Shown in pieces: positions 31,718 to 44,400 of a stretch of DNA of 49,728 bases; positions within the stretch are counted from its first letter, which is position 1, and every line of letters starts with the position of its first letter. The stretch is taken from the NCBI GenBank assembly GCA_001724245.1, contig MEDX01000014.1:1-49728 (forward strand), read 5' to 3'. The DNA is from Fonticula-like sp. SCN 57-25 (taxonomy: Eukaryota > Nucleariida > Rotosphaerida). The notes under the pieces were generated by a model. It made no database searches. It was not told where the DNA came from and was given only the letters and a program-made list of their open reading frames with translations. The translations under genes and the position numbers were made by a program.

Positions 31718-33550
31718 TTACTCGTCGTTCATCGCCGCCATCACTGCATTGACAATGGCCGCCAGCGACCTTGAATTCCTCCCCCCGTTGATGGCCGCCT
31801 CTACCTTTGCGGACAGCTCGCCCAGCGCCGGGTCCATGCTGAACGCCGGCGCCACGACGCGCACGGTCGGCGGCACCTCGGGGTACCTCGCCAGCTTCTC
31901 CACGGCAAGGCTGACGCGGCAGATGCTCGTGTCAAAGCAGCACGCAAGCTGCGAGACACCCACGCGGGACACCTGCACGTCTCCCAGCGCCTCCAGCTCG
32001 CGAGCAGCCGCCCCGGGGCCGCGCTGCGCGTCGTCGTCGCCTCCATCGCTCGGCAAAGCCGTCGCCTCGGCGCGCCCGCCGCGCATATACTGCGCAAACT
32101 TGTCGCGGTCGCGCTCTACACAAACACATCAAGTCAGCTGCCTTGTGAGCGTGCACCCGTCGCGCACCAAAGACAAAGAGGTCGTCGGCGGCGTTCCGCT
32201 TGCGCTTGGCCGCGCTCTCGCCGACGCCGCCCATCGCGTCGTACAGCTGGCGCTGCTGGAGCAATGGGGTGAGCGAGCCGTCCAGTAGCAGCGCCGTCAT
32301 CGTCGGGTCTTTGTCTGGAACCGCGTCAGTCTCTTTGCAAGACGGTCAGGTGTACGCACGGCGTTCGAGAGAAGCAAGCGTGTCCTTCCAGGTGCGCGTA
32401 TCCTGCCCAGGGCGTGCAGTAACACCTACCGTCTCTTGCTGCTGTTGCTGCTGCTGCATCGCCTGCCGCGAGGCTGCGGCCTGCTGCTGCGCGGAAATTG
32501 GCGCACTCGCAGCAGCCATGGGCCGCGCCTGCTGGCGTGTGGCGGCCGAAGGAACCGGTTGGGCGGGGCGGGGTAGGCGCGCCTGCGTGGACGCAACACC
32601 CGCGGCCGGCGGCATGCGCTGCGCGCCCGCCGCAACACCAGGTTGGGCCACGTGGATGTTTTGCGACGCGAGGAATTTTGTCATGTAGCTAGCGGGGCGT
32701 CAGCGGCGATGCGGTGCGACAATAGGAAACGAACTCTATCGTGGCGGCAGTCTGCTTCTCAAGGGTGGCAAGCACATTCGCGTTCATTGCCATAGAGGGG
32801 CCGTTGGCGTAGCGGACCTGTGCGCGCGCGGTGAGGGCGAATCATTCATGCAATGCAGCGAGGCGTACGAGATTCTCGTATAATTTGATGTATTTCACAC
32901 CTTCTTCAATGTTGCGGCGCGAAATATGCGGATGAGCTTCAAGTACCAACGGGCGACAACGCGTCACTTCGGCAACAAACGCTGAAAACTGGTTCATGGC
33001 GGGTGAGAATCAGGGGTGTGTTGGTCAAATGACGCACCCGCCGCGCAAGATCGGGATCTGCAATACGCGCCGCCGCCGCCGCCGCACCGCCTGGGGCTGC
33101 AGAGGGCACAACGGGTGCCACTCCTCCCTGCGCTGGCGCGCCTACAGATGCCAAGGCGCCGGCGTTACCGCCTGCAGCCGCAGCCGCAGCCGCAGCCGCC
33201 AGTTTATCGTCTAGACGTTCGCGGGTAAGTACAACAAGTTAATACGCTCGACAAGGCGCACTGTGCGACTTTATCATTTGATAAACGCGGCGCAGAATAT
33301 AGTCCTGATACGCGGCCTTGTTGGTATTAAACTGTCCGAACGCTTGCGACTCGACCGTGTTGGCAATATTGTCGGCCTGCTGGCGCGTCGCGCCTTTCAC
33401 GCTATTCATCAATTGTGTCGCGCTGAAGCAGAAATCACAGATAAGCCATTTGCTCAATAATAAAGCACAGAAGGCGCACATTTGATTAACAATAGTGAGG
33501 CGATCAGTGTCCGTCACCACCTGCACCGCCCCTTGCTTGGTCGGCATCAT
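31718..33550 (-). CDS. MED15: MED15-like Mediator tail subunit with KIX domain
   Basis: Model: complement(31718..32115, 32168..32314, 32360..32688, 32735..32817, 32869..32988, 33038..33210, 33262..33422, 33480..33550), 493 aa. The N-terminus resembles a three-helix KIX domain: DRLTIVNQIATQLMNS, ADNIANTVESQAFGQF and NKAAYQDYILRRVYQMIK. Low-complexity Ala/Gly, Gln-rich (QQQQQQQE) and Pro-rich linkers follow. The C-terminal part has RYPEVPPTVRVVAPAF and SLAAIVNAVMAAM, like the MED15 C-terminal domain (VPPLxxLVP and xxALLxxW). KIX plus Gln-rich middle plus this C-terminus is the MED15 plan, an activator-binding Mediator subunit in the nucleus. All eight exons keep phase. Intron 1 (57 nt) is stop-free and in frame. 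Acceptor CATGAACCAG at 32989-32991 was chosen because the nearby TTTTCAG breaks the frame. Another KIX or coactivator protein is the alternative. Confidence 0.65.
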
Positions 33551-33648
33551 GATGGCGACGATGTTGAGGATGGTTTGTACAAAATCGGTTTCAAACCTAC
33601 TCTGATTTCTACTTCGGTTCCCACCAAGTTGTTCCTCGACAAAAGACG
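33551..33648. promoter_or_regulatory. 98-bp bidirectional promoter MED15/PGM
   Basis: The two start codons face outward only 98 bp apart, so both 5' UTRs and the core promoter must fit here. No TATA or CCAAT box is evident; the sequence is T-rich on the PGM side. The role is inferred from the geometry. Confidence 0.55.
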
Positions 33649-35608
<1,960 letters not shown>

Positions 35609-35928
35609 AACGGCGCCTTGAAAGGAACCCTCGACACACCTCGATTTACATTATCCTTACAGTTTGCATTATGAATATTAATATAGCGAGATCGACAACT
35701 ACCACTACGCAAAAATCTATGCCTTTGTCCAATCAGTAATGGCCACGTGGATTAGCAAGGATTATAGAATCGTCTCACGGATGGATTGAGCGATCGAGAT
35801 CCGTCAATTGGTCATAGTTGAGGGTAGCGGGGTTTGAGTCGATTTTACCAATAACAGGAGCGACTTTCTTTTCCCTCGGGACACGAGGGCGCGGTATTTC
35901 GACTTTGCGCGCACGTCCATGCGGACTG
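35609..35928. promoter_or_regulatory. PGM 3' flank and BRE1 promoter
   Basis: The first 150 bp are AT-rich with ATGAATATTAATATAGC near 35670, the probable PGM polyadenylation zone. TGTCCAATCAG at 35727-35737 is a CCAAT element about 195 bp upstream of the BRE1 start. No TATA box is clear. Confidence 0.45.
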
Positions 35929-38386
35929 ATGAGCGCCAGTCTGAAGCGGCCCCTTGAAGAGGCGCAGGTACCCGCTAATAAGCGGTTAGACTCGAATGAT
36001 GATCCTGTAGAAAAGGTACGGCTCACGATCGGTGGTGGCCGCTTGTCTAACGGCTTTTGTCTCAGATGGAGAAGGACACGCTGGTCCAGCAGCGCGACGC
36101 AATGTCGCGCGCCTTGCGGCTCAAGAATGACGAGCTCCTGTCATGGCAACAGCGCGCCGACGAAGAGGTTAAAAGGAGAAGTGCGCTCGAGCAGCAGATG
36201 GTCAGCATCGAGGTTGCCTGGCTCCAGGTTCGTCTTTCTTTCCCCTCCTTTCTTTGCTGCGTTCCCGATTCGTGTTTCTTTTGATGTCGTTGATTTTCGT
36301 GGTATTCTTTTTTTATTTATCGTTCACTACACTCCGTACCATCCCATTACCCGTGGGGACGTACTTTTTTGTGTGAACAAGAGCACTGAACACTGGACGG
36401 CGCTACTCACCCCTGTCACCTTACATGTGACAATGGGTCTTTGTTGCTGTTACATTCCTTTTCTTTGTCGTTTCATTCGGTTCATTCTGTCTTTATATTT
36501 CTTTTGTTGCACCTTTTTTCTTACGTTCTCTGCGTTTGCAGCTTGCGACGGACGTTGGTTCTGTATTAGCTCGCCTCGAAAGCGCGCCGGTTCTTCCGAG
36601 AGGTACGCTTGCCAACCCCATTTTGGCCGACGCCTCACCTCACACTTTTTTTGTCTTAGCGCTGGACTTGTCGAGGGCACTTCGCGAGCCTGTTAGTCTG
36701 CCGCAGCTGCTCAAGGATCACGCGAGCGCGGTCGTATCGACCGCCAGCAAGCTTGCGTCTCTTCTTGAGCGGGGCAACCCGAGCGACAGCGCTGCGGCCG
36801 CCGAGTCGAATGCGGACGCTGAGCTTCGTCAGCTTCGCGCGCGCCTTGCTGCGGCTGAAGCGTCGTCGCAGCAGGAGCTGGCTCGCAGCGAGTCGCTGCA
36901 GAAGCGCCTTGACGACCAGACTGTCGACCTCGAGATGCGCGCACGCAAGATTATTCGGCTCGAGGGCGAGATTACCGCCGCAGAGGCGCGGGTTTTGGCT
37001 GCGCAAGCCAATGCTGCGGTGGCCCAGCCGACGCCCGCTTCGGCGTCCGCCGCCGCCGCTTCGTCGTCGTCCGCCACCGACCCCACTGCTCCGTCGTGGG
37101 AGGATAGGTTGGAGGACATGCGCGTTGTCGCGGAGGGCCGCCTGGCCGAGCTGAACGCCCTTTCTGAGGACCGTATCAATCTTCAGCGCGAGGTCGACCG
37201 ACTGCGCCACGACCTCCAAGACCCGCCCGAGAGCCTCATTGTGTCCTCTGTCGCGTACCGCCGCCTTGCACAGGCGTGCGAAGAGTTCCGTCACGACGCT
37301 GAGCAGATGCGCGCTGCTGCCATGGCTGCGCGTGCCTCGACTGACGAGATGACTGCGTCGCGCCGCGACTTTACCGCCTCTGTCGTCGCCGCCGAGGCCG
37401 AGCGCCGCAATGCGCTCGAGGCCGAGCTGCGGTCTCTGCAGTCCGAGTCGACGCGTGTGCGCGGCGAGCGTGATACCCTCAAGAGCACGCACGACCAGCT
37501 CGCTGGTCGCGTCACTGGCCTCGAGAACGTTGTGGCCGAGACGCAAAAGCTGCTTGACGCGACGCAGGCCGAGTGCGCGCACCTGCGCAGCGAGGTGAAG
37601 CGCCTTAGCGAGGGCGCTGCGCCGAGCGAGGACGACCTGCTGGCCGAGCTGAGCTCGCTGTCAAAGGCCTTTGAGGACCAGCAGGCGCAGACCAAGAGCC
37701 TCGTGAAGCTGCTTCGCGAGCGCGAGGACGCGGCTTCGCGCGCACACGCCGACAAGGTGAAGGCGACGCAGACGGCCATGACGCTCGTGAAGGAGAAGGA
37801 GGTGGCTTCGCGACGCAGCGCGGCGCTGCAGAAGCAGAGCGTGGCGCAGCAGGAGGCGATCCGCAAGTTTGAGTCGAGCGAGAAGCTGCACCAACAGGAG
37901 CTGTCGGCACTGGAGCGGGTCAATGTGACGCTGAACGCGAGCCTGGAGCAGCACCGCCGCAAGACGGCCGAGGCGCTGCACCAGCTGTCTGAGGTGCAGA
38001 TGGCGGCCGACAAGAATCACGAGCTGCTCAACGAGGCTCAGGCGACGCTGGCCGGCCGGTCGACGGCCGCTGAGCGGGAGGCGTTTGCGCACAGGAGGCT
38101 GCAGGAGGAGGTTGTCTTGATGAAGAAGCGCGTTGCGCAGCTGGACAAGCTCGAGGGCGCCGCGGCCGCAAGCGCTGATAGCATGCTCAAGGACGAGCTC
38201 AACTCGTACAAACAGCTGCTGCGGTGCAGTTCGTGCAAGAACCGCGACAAGGCCGTCGTCATCACTCAGTGCTACCACTGCTTCTGCAAAGAGTGCATCG
38301 ACAAGAGGATTGAGTCAAGGCAGAGAAAGTGCCCCACCTGCGGCGAAAAGTTTGGCGTCAGCGACGTGCACGCGCTTTACCTCTAA
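35929..38386 (+). CDS. BRE1: BRE1-type E3 ubiquitin ligase (histone H2B)
   Basis: Model: join(35929..36015, 36066..36227, 36542..36602, 36660..38386), 678 aa. BRE1 monoubiquitinates histone H2B with RAD6 in the nucleus. The protein starts MSASLKRPLEE, continues as long coiled coil (residues about 30-615), and ends in a C3HC4 RING: CSSCKNRDKAVVITQCYHCFCKECIDKR followed by KCPTCGEKFGVSDVHALYL. A C-terminal RING after coiled coil with this spacing is the BRE1/RNF20 layout. Intron 2 is 314 nt, the longest I placed in this window and T-rich. Intron 3 (57 nt) is stop-free and in frame and would add 19 residues if retained. Start at 35929 gives KRPLEEAQVPANKR, which resembles the Lys/Pro-rich BRE1 N-terminus; ATG at 35919 is out of frame. 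Confidence 0.92.
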
Positions 38387-38594
38387 TTGTGGCTTGTTCC
38401 CTTTCCTTTTGCATTTCAGTCCGTGTATTGTTCATAATCTTTTTGTTGCGTCTTTCTTGTGAGTGTGCATGTTTCAAGCGCTGTTGTACGCGCTTTTTTG
38501 TAACAATAGACCCCCTTTTTACCCTTTTCAATACGACCGCCGGCGTCCAATTGCCAGTTGTGCCCTGCGAAAGGCCGTCGGCGCGAGAACAGAA

Positions 38595-38604
38595 GTCACG
38601 TGAC
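38595..38604. promoter_or_regulatory. CLEAR-type E-box GTCACGTGAC
   Basis: A perfect 10-bp palindrome five bases before the start of the membrane protein gene. In animals this exact sequence is the TFEB/TFE3 lysosomal CLEAR element; a bHLH site is the general reading. Being so close to the ATG, it must sit in or next to the 5' UTR. Confidence 0.4.
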
Positions 38605-38609
38605 CAGGT

Positions 38610-39997
38610 ATGTGGGTGGTGCTGGTGGCCGCGCTGGTGATCGCGGCTGCCGGGCAGGAGCAGAGCGGGACTCCGCCTCCCATTGGCGGCGTGAGCGTGG
38701 AGACGTTTTGTGAGAATTCGACTATTGTGCTGGCGCGGTCTCGCCCCGAAATCTTTAATGGCGGCGAGGTTGCCTTTGTGATCAGGTGTGCCTTTTCCCT
38801 GTTCCGCTTGGTCGATCGCTAACCATTGCGGCGCACCAGTACTGCGGGAACCCCTGCGTTCATCATGCTGAGCAGCCTCGGCGAGTACTCATTATCGCTT
38901 CGCGTTCACTGCGATCGCATCGGGTCGAACTACACAGAGGCGCTGGAGCTGTCGCGCTCGTATGCCGGGATGGGCTACGTGTTTGAGGGCATCGTCGAGT
39001 ACATCCCGTCGACAAAGTGGACCGCCTTTGAAGCGTCGTCGCGGACTATTATGGAGCCGCACTACGACCCGGCGACCGTGGCCTTTTCGCAGTTTACCAA
39101 TTTCTCGCATATCGCATGGCGGACAGAGGCGGGCAGCACAGAGGACGGCGACGTGGTCGTCTCGATGATCGGCGCAGAGTACGGCGCCCGCGTGGACCTC
39201 ACGCTAAGCGCGCACGAGAGGAAGCAAGGGCTGCTTGCAGTCACTCCCATGGCGGTCACTGTCAAGTTTGCGTTTGATCAGGCGCTGCTTCGGGTGCGCA
39301 ATTTTTCTCAGTGGCGAAGGGACATTAGACGCCTATTGGTGCCATTCTTGTCCTTTTTCCCTTTTCGCCTACATATTTCTTTTTGCTAAACTCTTTTTTT
39401 TACTAGACGAAGGCGGGCAGCTACTATGCCCCGCAGTTCCTTCAGACCGCCCCTCTGTTGTGGACTGAGCCGTCCTTTAGCGTGCACGAGTCCGTGACGG
39501 ACGACGGCGGCATCGGTCTGTTCCTGTACACTGTCGCATCGTCGCGGATGGACCGCGCTGCTGGCAACGACTCTGCATTTATTGCCTGGCCTAACGTGGC
39601 ATCGTCGGATGCCGGTGACGATGATGGTCGCGGCGACAGGATCGGCGTCTACTTTGATCCCGTGGGCTCTGTCATGTACGACAGGCTTCCTTTCTCGGTC
39701 GTGCGGCTGTTCCTGGGCCAGATCACGGCGTACCACCTGGGGCGCTTCACGGTCGCCCTGCAGCGCGCGCCCTCGGACGGCATCCTCGAGTGGGACCTGG
39801 TGGCGGGAAACGGAGTGGCGACCTTTGACGGCATCCCGCAGTCGACGCTGCTCGCCGGCATTATATGCGGCGGGCTGCCAGTCGTCCTCATGATCATTGG
39901 GGGGCCCATTAGCTGCGTCATGCGCAAGCGAAACGCTCCACGGCACCACAGACACTTTCTCGCATCCCCACACGCACCATCCGTCCAGGAGTACTAG
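38610..39997 (+). CDS. Orphan type I membrane protein with signal peptide
   Basis: Model: join(38610..38785, 38840..39293, 39407..39997), 406 aa. The N-terminus MWVVLVAALVIAAAG is a signal peptide. A lumenal/extracellular domain follows (VETFCENSTIVLARSRPEIF; YSLSLRVHCDRIGSNYTEA; GLFLYTVASSRMDRAAGNDS) with several N-x-S/T sequons and few cysteines, suggesting a glycosylated beta-rich domain. One membrane span lies near the C-terminus (STLLAGIICGGLPVVLMIIG), with a short basic cytosolic tail (RKRNAPRHHRHF). I do not recognise the family. The 113-nt second intron is T-rich with a good TACTAG acceptor, and the junction restores FDQALLR-TKAGSYY in phase. The start is uncertain because GTATGTGG at the ATG could itself be a donor. 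Confidence 0.65.
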
Positions 39998-40040
39998 ATT
40001 CGGCGAACGCATAATAGTACTTTTGTGCGCTCTCAGAGGT

Positions 40041-40112
40041 GCGCGTGTGGTGTAGTGGTTAGCATCTCTGCTTCCCAAGCAGGGGACCTGAGTTCGAATC
40101 TCGGCACGGGCA
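40041..40112 (+). tRNA. tRNA-Gly (anticodon CCC)
   Basis: A 72-nt cloverleaf with discriminator A at 40112; CCA is not encoded. The anticodon arm TCTGC-TTCCCAA-GCAGG gives anticodon CCC, reading GGG. The T-arm is CTGAG-TTCGAAT-CTCGG and the D-arm encloses AGTGGTTA. The acceptor stem pairs six of seven, with a G-G mismatch at position 3. Internal A box TGGTGTAGTGG and B box GTTCGAATC are present. No intron. A downstream T-run matches Pol III termination. Confidence 0.93.
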
Positions 40113-40119
40113 TACAATC

Positions 40120-40134
40120 TTTTTTGTTTTTTTT
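40120..40134 (+). terminator. Pol III terminator of tRNA-Gly
   Basis: A run of six T (40120-40125), one G and eight T (40127-40134) begins eight bases after the tRNA 3' end, as expected for RNA polymerase III release. Confidence 0.85.
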
Positions 40135-40205
40135 GTGTACATAATCCCGTATTGCAAGTCATAGTCATATGAATTGTTAGTGAGGTCATCGACGCTATCC
40201 CAACC

Positions 40206-41194
40206 ATGCACCCGCTCATCTTCAAGGCTATGGCCATGGACGTGGCCGTCCAGACGGCCTGTTTCGTTGGATCGTACATTGCACGCACCGAGAGGTTTTA
40301 TGACTTTTCCGGTGCCATCACCAATGTGGCCGTGGTTCTGTCCACCTACCAGGGGCTGGACGTGAGCCACCCCCGCCAGGCACGCCGCCGATCTCTGTTT
40401 GTGGCCCGAGGCTGACGGGTCGCCGTAGACATTCCTGACGTTTGCAGCTGTTACGTGGGCATCCCGCCTCGGCCTCTACCTGTTCACGCGCATCATGCGT
40501 GCAGGGGGTCGCGATCGCCGCTTTGATCATGTCCGCGACAATCCCGCGCGGTTTGGCTTTTATTGGGCGATGCAGGCTCTTTGGATCTTTGCAACCAACT
40601 TTGCAGTGATTCAGGCGAATGTTCAGCCTGTGGCGCAGCAGCCGGCGCTTGGCTGGCTGGATGCCGTCGGCGCGGCGATCTGGTTTGCCGGATTCGCCAT
40701 CGAGACGATCGCCGATTATCAAAAGTGCGCCCCTTCCTTGCACGGCCGCCTCTTCTAACACTCTTATTGGAAAAGGTCGTCCTTCCGAAGCAATCCCGCC
40801 AATGAGCACAAGTTCATCACCACTGGGCTGTGGAAGTACAGCCGCCACCCCAACTACTTTGGCGAGATCGCGCTCTGGTGGGGATCCTACATTGTCGCCG
40901 CGTCGTCCTTTTCAGGCTATCAGCATCTCGGTGCGTCAAATTGATAAAGCATTGACAATTTGTCAACTAACCGTGTTTTCCCCTCTATTGCGCCGTCATT
41001 TTGTCCCGTTTGCAGCCGTTCTCAGCCCGTTGTTTGTGACTTATTTGCTGTCCAGGGTGAGCGGTGTTCCCATCCTCGAGCGGAATAACCTCAAGCAGTT
41101 TGGCAGCGACCCGGCGTACGTTGACTATGTCGCGCGCACGTCCAAGCTGCTGCCGCTCCCGCCCAAGAAGCTGCGCGGCGACAAGAAGCAGTGA
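40206..41194 (+). CDS. DUF1295 / steroid 5-alpha-reductase-like membrane protein
   Basis: Model: join(40206..40361, 40429..40724, 40776..40930, 41016..41194), 261 aa. The C-terminal signature [19 protein letters not shown] is the DUF1295/ICMT-like motif of the steroid-reductase superfamily, and [11 protein letters not shown] precedes it. Several hydrophobic segments ([64 protein letters not shown]) predict a multi-span ER-type membrane protein. Exon 2 uses acceptor CGCCGTAG at 40428, because the later TTTGCAG breaks the frame. Members are annotated as probable NADPH-dependent 3-oxo-5-alpha-steroid reductases, but activity is generally untested. The tail ends KKLRGDKKQ, a lysine pattern near the C-terminus that could aid ER retention. 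Confidence 0.87.
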
Positions 41195-41261
41195 CACATT
41201 TCCCGCGGTTTGTGTAGCTATCAATTTGATTCGACGGTTATGAAATTCAACTTGAACGATT

Positions 41262-41281
41262 CTGATTGGTCCATTTTTATA
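41262..41281 (+). promoter_or_regulatory. CCAAT plus TATA-like promoter of coiled-coil gene
   Basis: CTGATTGGTCC at 41262-41272 is immediately followed by ATTTTTATAAC, about 160-175 bp before the next start codon. The ATTGG core matches the CCAAT boxes seen upstream of other genes in this window. Confidence 0.4.
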
Positions 41282-41438
41282 ACGGTTTGGCGGTTTTTTT
41301 TCAAAAGAACAAATTTTTCGACTTCACACTTGTTCTGCCCGCGCTGCCCTTTTCGACACTGTGATCTGCAGAGAGTCTGGATCGCACGCACGCAGTTGAG
41401 TACCCTTTGGTTCATTTCCACACACATTTTTAATCAAG

Positions 41439-44400
41439 ATGGAGCGGCCATTGCTCGGTGGGCGCACCCACAATGAGAACTTTCAGAACGTGGGATCCCT
41501 GCAGGAGCAGGTGGACGCTTTGTTGAAAGAGAAGAAGCAGAAGGGTACGACAACTACTTTTATTTCGTTTATTACTGCATGAGCGTATGTGCTCGTTTGT
41601 GTGTGTGTGTGAAGAGGAACAGTTTTGCATGATGATTCCTAGGTTGACTGACGGTCTGCACGCCAAAAGGCGGCTTTCCACTTTTAATTTGTGATGTCAC
41701 CAACCTCTGACAACCTGATACACTTCTGTTCCTCTATGCTGTGCATGTATTCCCTTTTATTTGTTTTGGCATGAATACTGACTTGTGCTATAGCGATGCA
41801 GATTGACAGCCTCGAGAGCTCGCTGAATGGCCAGAAGCGCCGCTACGACGAGCTCAAGCAGACGCACGAGGATCTTGTGCGCAAGTTTAATGAAGAGACG
41901 ACACAGTCGGTAAGGACGGCCGACGAGCTCTCGCGCAAGACGGAGGAGCTCAAGCAGGCTACCTTTCGACTCTCGAGCGTCGAGATGCAGCTTTCCGGCG
42001 TGAAGAGCACGATGAAGGACGAGTCTGACGAGAGCCGCCGCCTTCGTCTCGACTTTGAGTCGGCCGCTCGCCGCGAGGAGCAGCTCCGCAACGATGTTGA
42101 AAAGGTCAAGGAGGAGAAGGAGGCCCTTGAGGCACGTCTCTTGTCACTCGAGTCGCAGGTTCGCAACGAGAGTGCTGCGCGTCAGGCATCGGACGAGCGC
42201 GCGAACGGCCTCGAGTTGCAGTCGTCCGCGGGCGGGCTCAAGCGCAGCACGTCGTACGGCACGGGGCTTACGGAAGGGTCCGAGTGGCGCGAAAAGTACG
42301 AGACGGCCAACGCAAAGATTGCCGAGCTCAAGGCGTCGCTGCGGTCCATTCAGGCGGAGAACATTGCCGCCATGGACGAGGCCGAGACGACCCGCCAGCG
42401 CCTCGCCAGCGAGAACGAAAAGCTCAAGGCTGAGGTGCAGTCAACGCGCTTTGAGATTGCCAACCGCGTCGCGGCGCACGAGAAGGAAAAGGAGCGCTAC
42501 ACGAGCGGATCGAGTGCTCGCATCGCCGCGCTCGAGGACGAGGGGCGCGCCCTTGCGGCGGAGCTTGACGAACTGCGCCCGGCCGCCATCACTACCCGCA
42601 GGGAGCTTGACCGCGTCAACGCGCAGCGTGACGCTATGGCCGCGCAGATCCAGTCGCTCACGGCGCGCGTTGAGGAGGCCGAGGCCGCCGTCTCGCCGAG
42701 CCTCAATGACGCCCACGCCCTCACGGCGCGCGTCGCCGAGCTCGAGTCGGCTCTTGCGCAGGAGAAGGAGAGCGCTGTCTGCGCCAACGAGGTGCTTGGC
42801 GGTCTGCGCGCGCGCGTTCGCGAGCTGGATGCGGTGATTGCCGCGTCGGCGCAGGAACGCAGCAAGCACGCGCTGCGCTCCGAGGCGCTTGAGGCCGAGG
42901 TCGAGTCGCTCCGCCGTGCGCTTGACAAGGCCAAGGAGCAGCAGAGCATTGCCGACGAGGTCCGCGAGCGCGCTGCCGAGCACAAGACGCGCGCGAGCGA
43001 CGTTGAGGCACTTCTTGCTGTCGCCGAGCAGAACGCTGTTGCCGCGGCTGAGCGTGAGGCCGCTGCTGCTGAGCGTGCGGCTCGCCTTGAGCAGTCGCTT
43101 GAGGAGGCGCGTGAGGCCGAGCGCAAGGTCCAGATTGATCTGAGCAACGAACGCGCCGCTCGCATGGTGAGTGACGACACGGTGCAGGAGCTGAACGAGA
43201 TGCTCGCTGCTGCCGAGGACGCCAAGGCTGCCCTGGACGCGTCGCTCGCCGAGGCAATTCAGCGGGCCGAGTCTGCCGAGCAGGTTGGCAAGGCCGCCGT
43301 GGCTGCCATGGAGAAGAAGCTCGAGGAGATGTCGGCGCAGCAGGGCGAGGCTGAGCAGCAGAGCTCGTCTGCCCACGAGGCTGTTGTCGAGGAGCTGCGC
43401 GCCGAGATTCTGTCGATGCGCGGCACGATCGCGTCTGGCCGCGCGCACATTGAGTCGATGCAGAAGCGTCACGATGACGAGATGCACGCTCTTGCGGACG
43501 AGTATGAAAAGGAGCGCGCGACGATCCTGGCCGACATGAACGAGACCGAGGTGGCCCTGGAAGAGACCAAGGCGGCGCTGTTGGTCAAGGCACACGACAT
43601 CGAGACGGTCAAGCAGGAGATGGCCACCCTCGCGGGGAACGTGGAACGGTTGAGCGATACGCGCACCGAGTTGGCCGAGATGAGGGAGGCCGCTGCCCTG
43701 TCGGCCGCCGAGAACGAGGTGGTCATTGAGTCGTTGAAGAACCACAATGAGTCGCTCGAGGCGCGCGTTGAGGCCCTCAAGGCAGCTGTTGAGCTCCGTG
43801 AGCAGGAGGCGTCGGCTATCGCTGCCAGTGCGGCCGAGGCCCGGGCCACTGCCGACGCTGCCGAGGAGCGCGCCGCTGCGGCCGAGGAGCAGCTTGAGGA
43901 GGCTCTGGCGTCCAAGACGGCGGCCGAGTCGCGTCTGGAGGCCGCCGAGGCCGGCAAGGTAAAGGCGGAGGCGGCCCGCGAGGAGGCGGTGGCCGAGGCT
44001 GTCGCGCGTCTCGCCACGCTGCAGGAGCTGAGCGACCTGCTTGCTTCTGCGCAGGACGACATGGCGGCGTCGGCGAGCGACAAGGCGCTTGCCGAGGAGC
44101 GCTCCAAGGCGCTCGAGATTGAAAAGGCGTCTCTTGTTGAGCAGCTTGCCGCATCTTTTGCCGAGAGCGACGCCAAGCTCAAGGCTGCGGACGAGTGTGT
44201 TGCTGCTGCCGAGCTCAGTGCCGCCGAGGCCACCAAGGCTGCCGAGGAGGCCCTTTTGCGCGTCGCCAACGCCGAGACGGCCGCCGAGACTGAGCGCGCC
44301 AAGTGCGCCGCTGCCGAGGCGTCTGCCCAGGAGGCCTCTGCCGAGCTGTGCCGCGTGCGCGAGGAGGCGGACGCTGCCGTTGCCGCTGCCGCCGCTCAGG

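Noticed and set aside
32420-32450. A 27-nt GTAGGT..CAG intron inside the MED15-like Gln-rich region
   Set aside because: It is far shorter than any other intron in the window, and the reading continues in frame without it.
36228-36541. Possible C/D box snoRNA in the 314-nt BRE1 intron (TGATGT near 36281, CTGA near 36386)
   Set aside because: The boxes do not match consensus well, are too far apart for a typical C/D RNA, and no terminal stem is visible.
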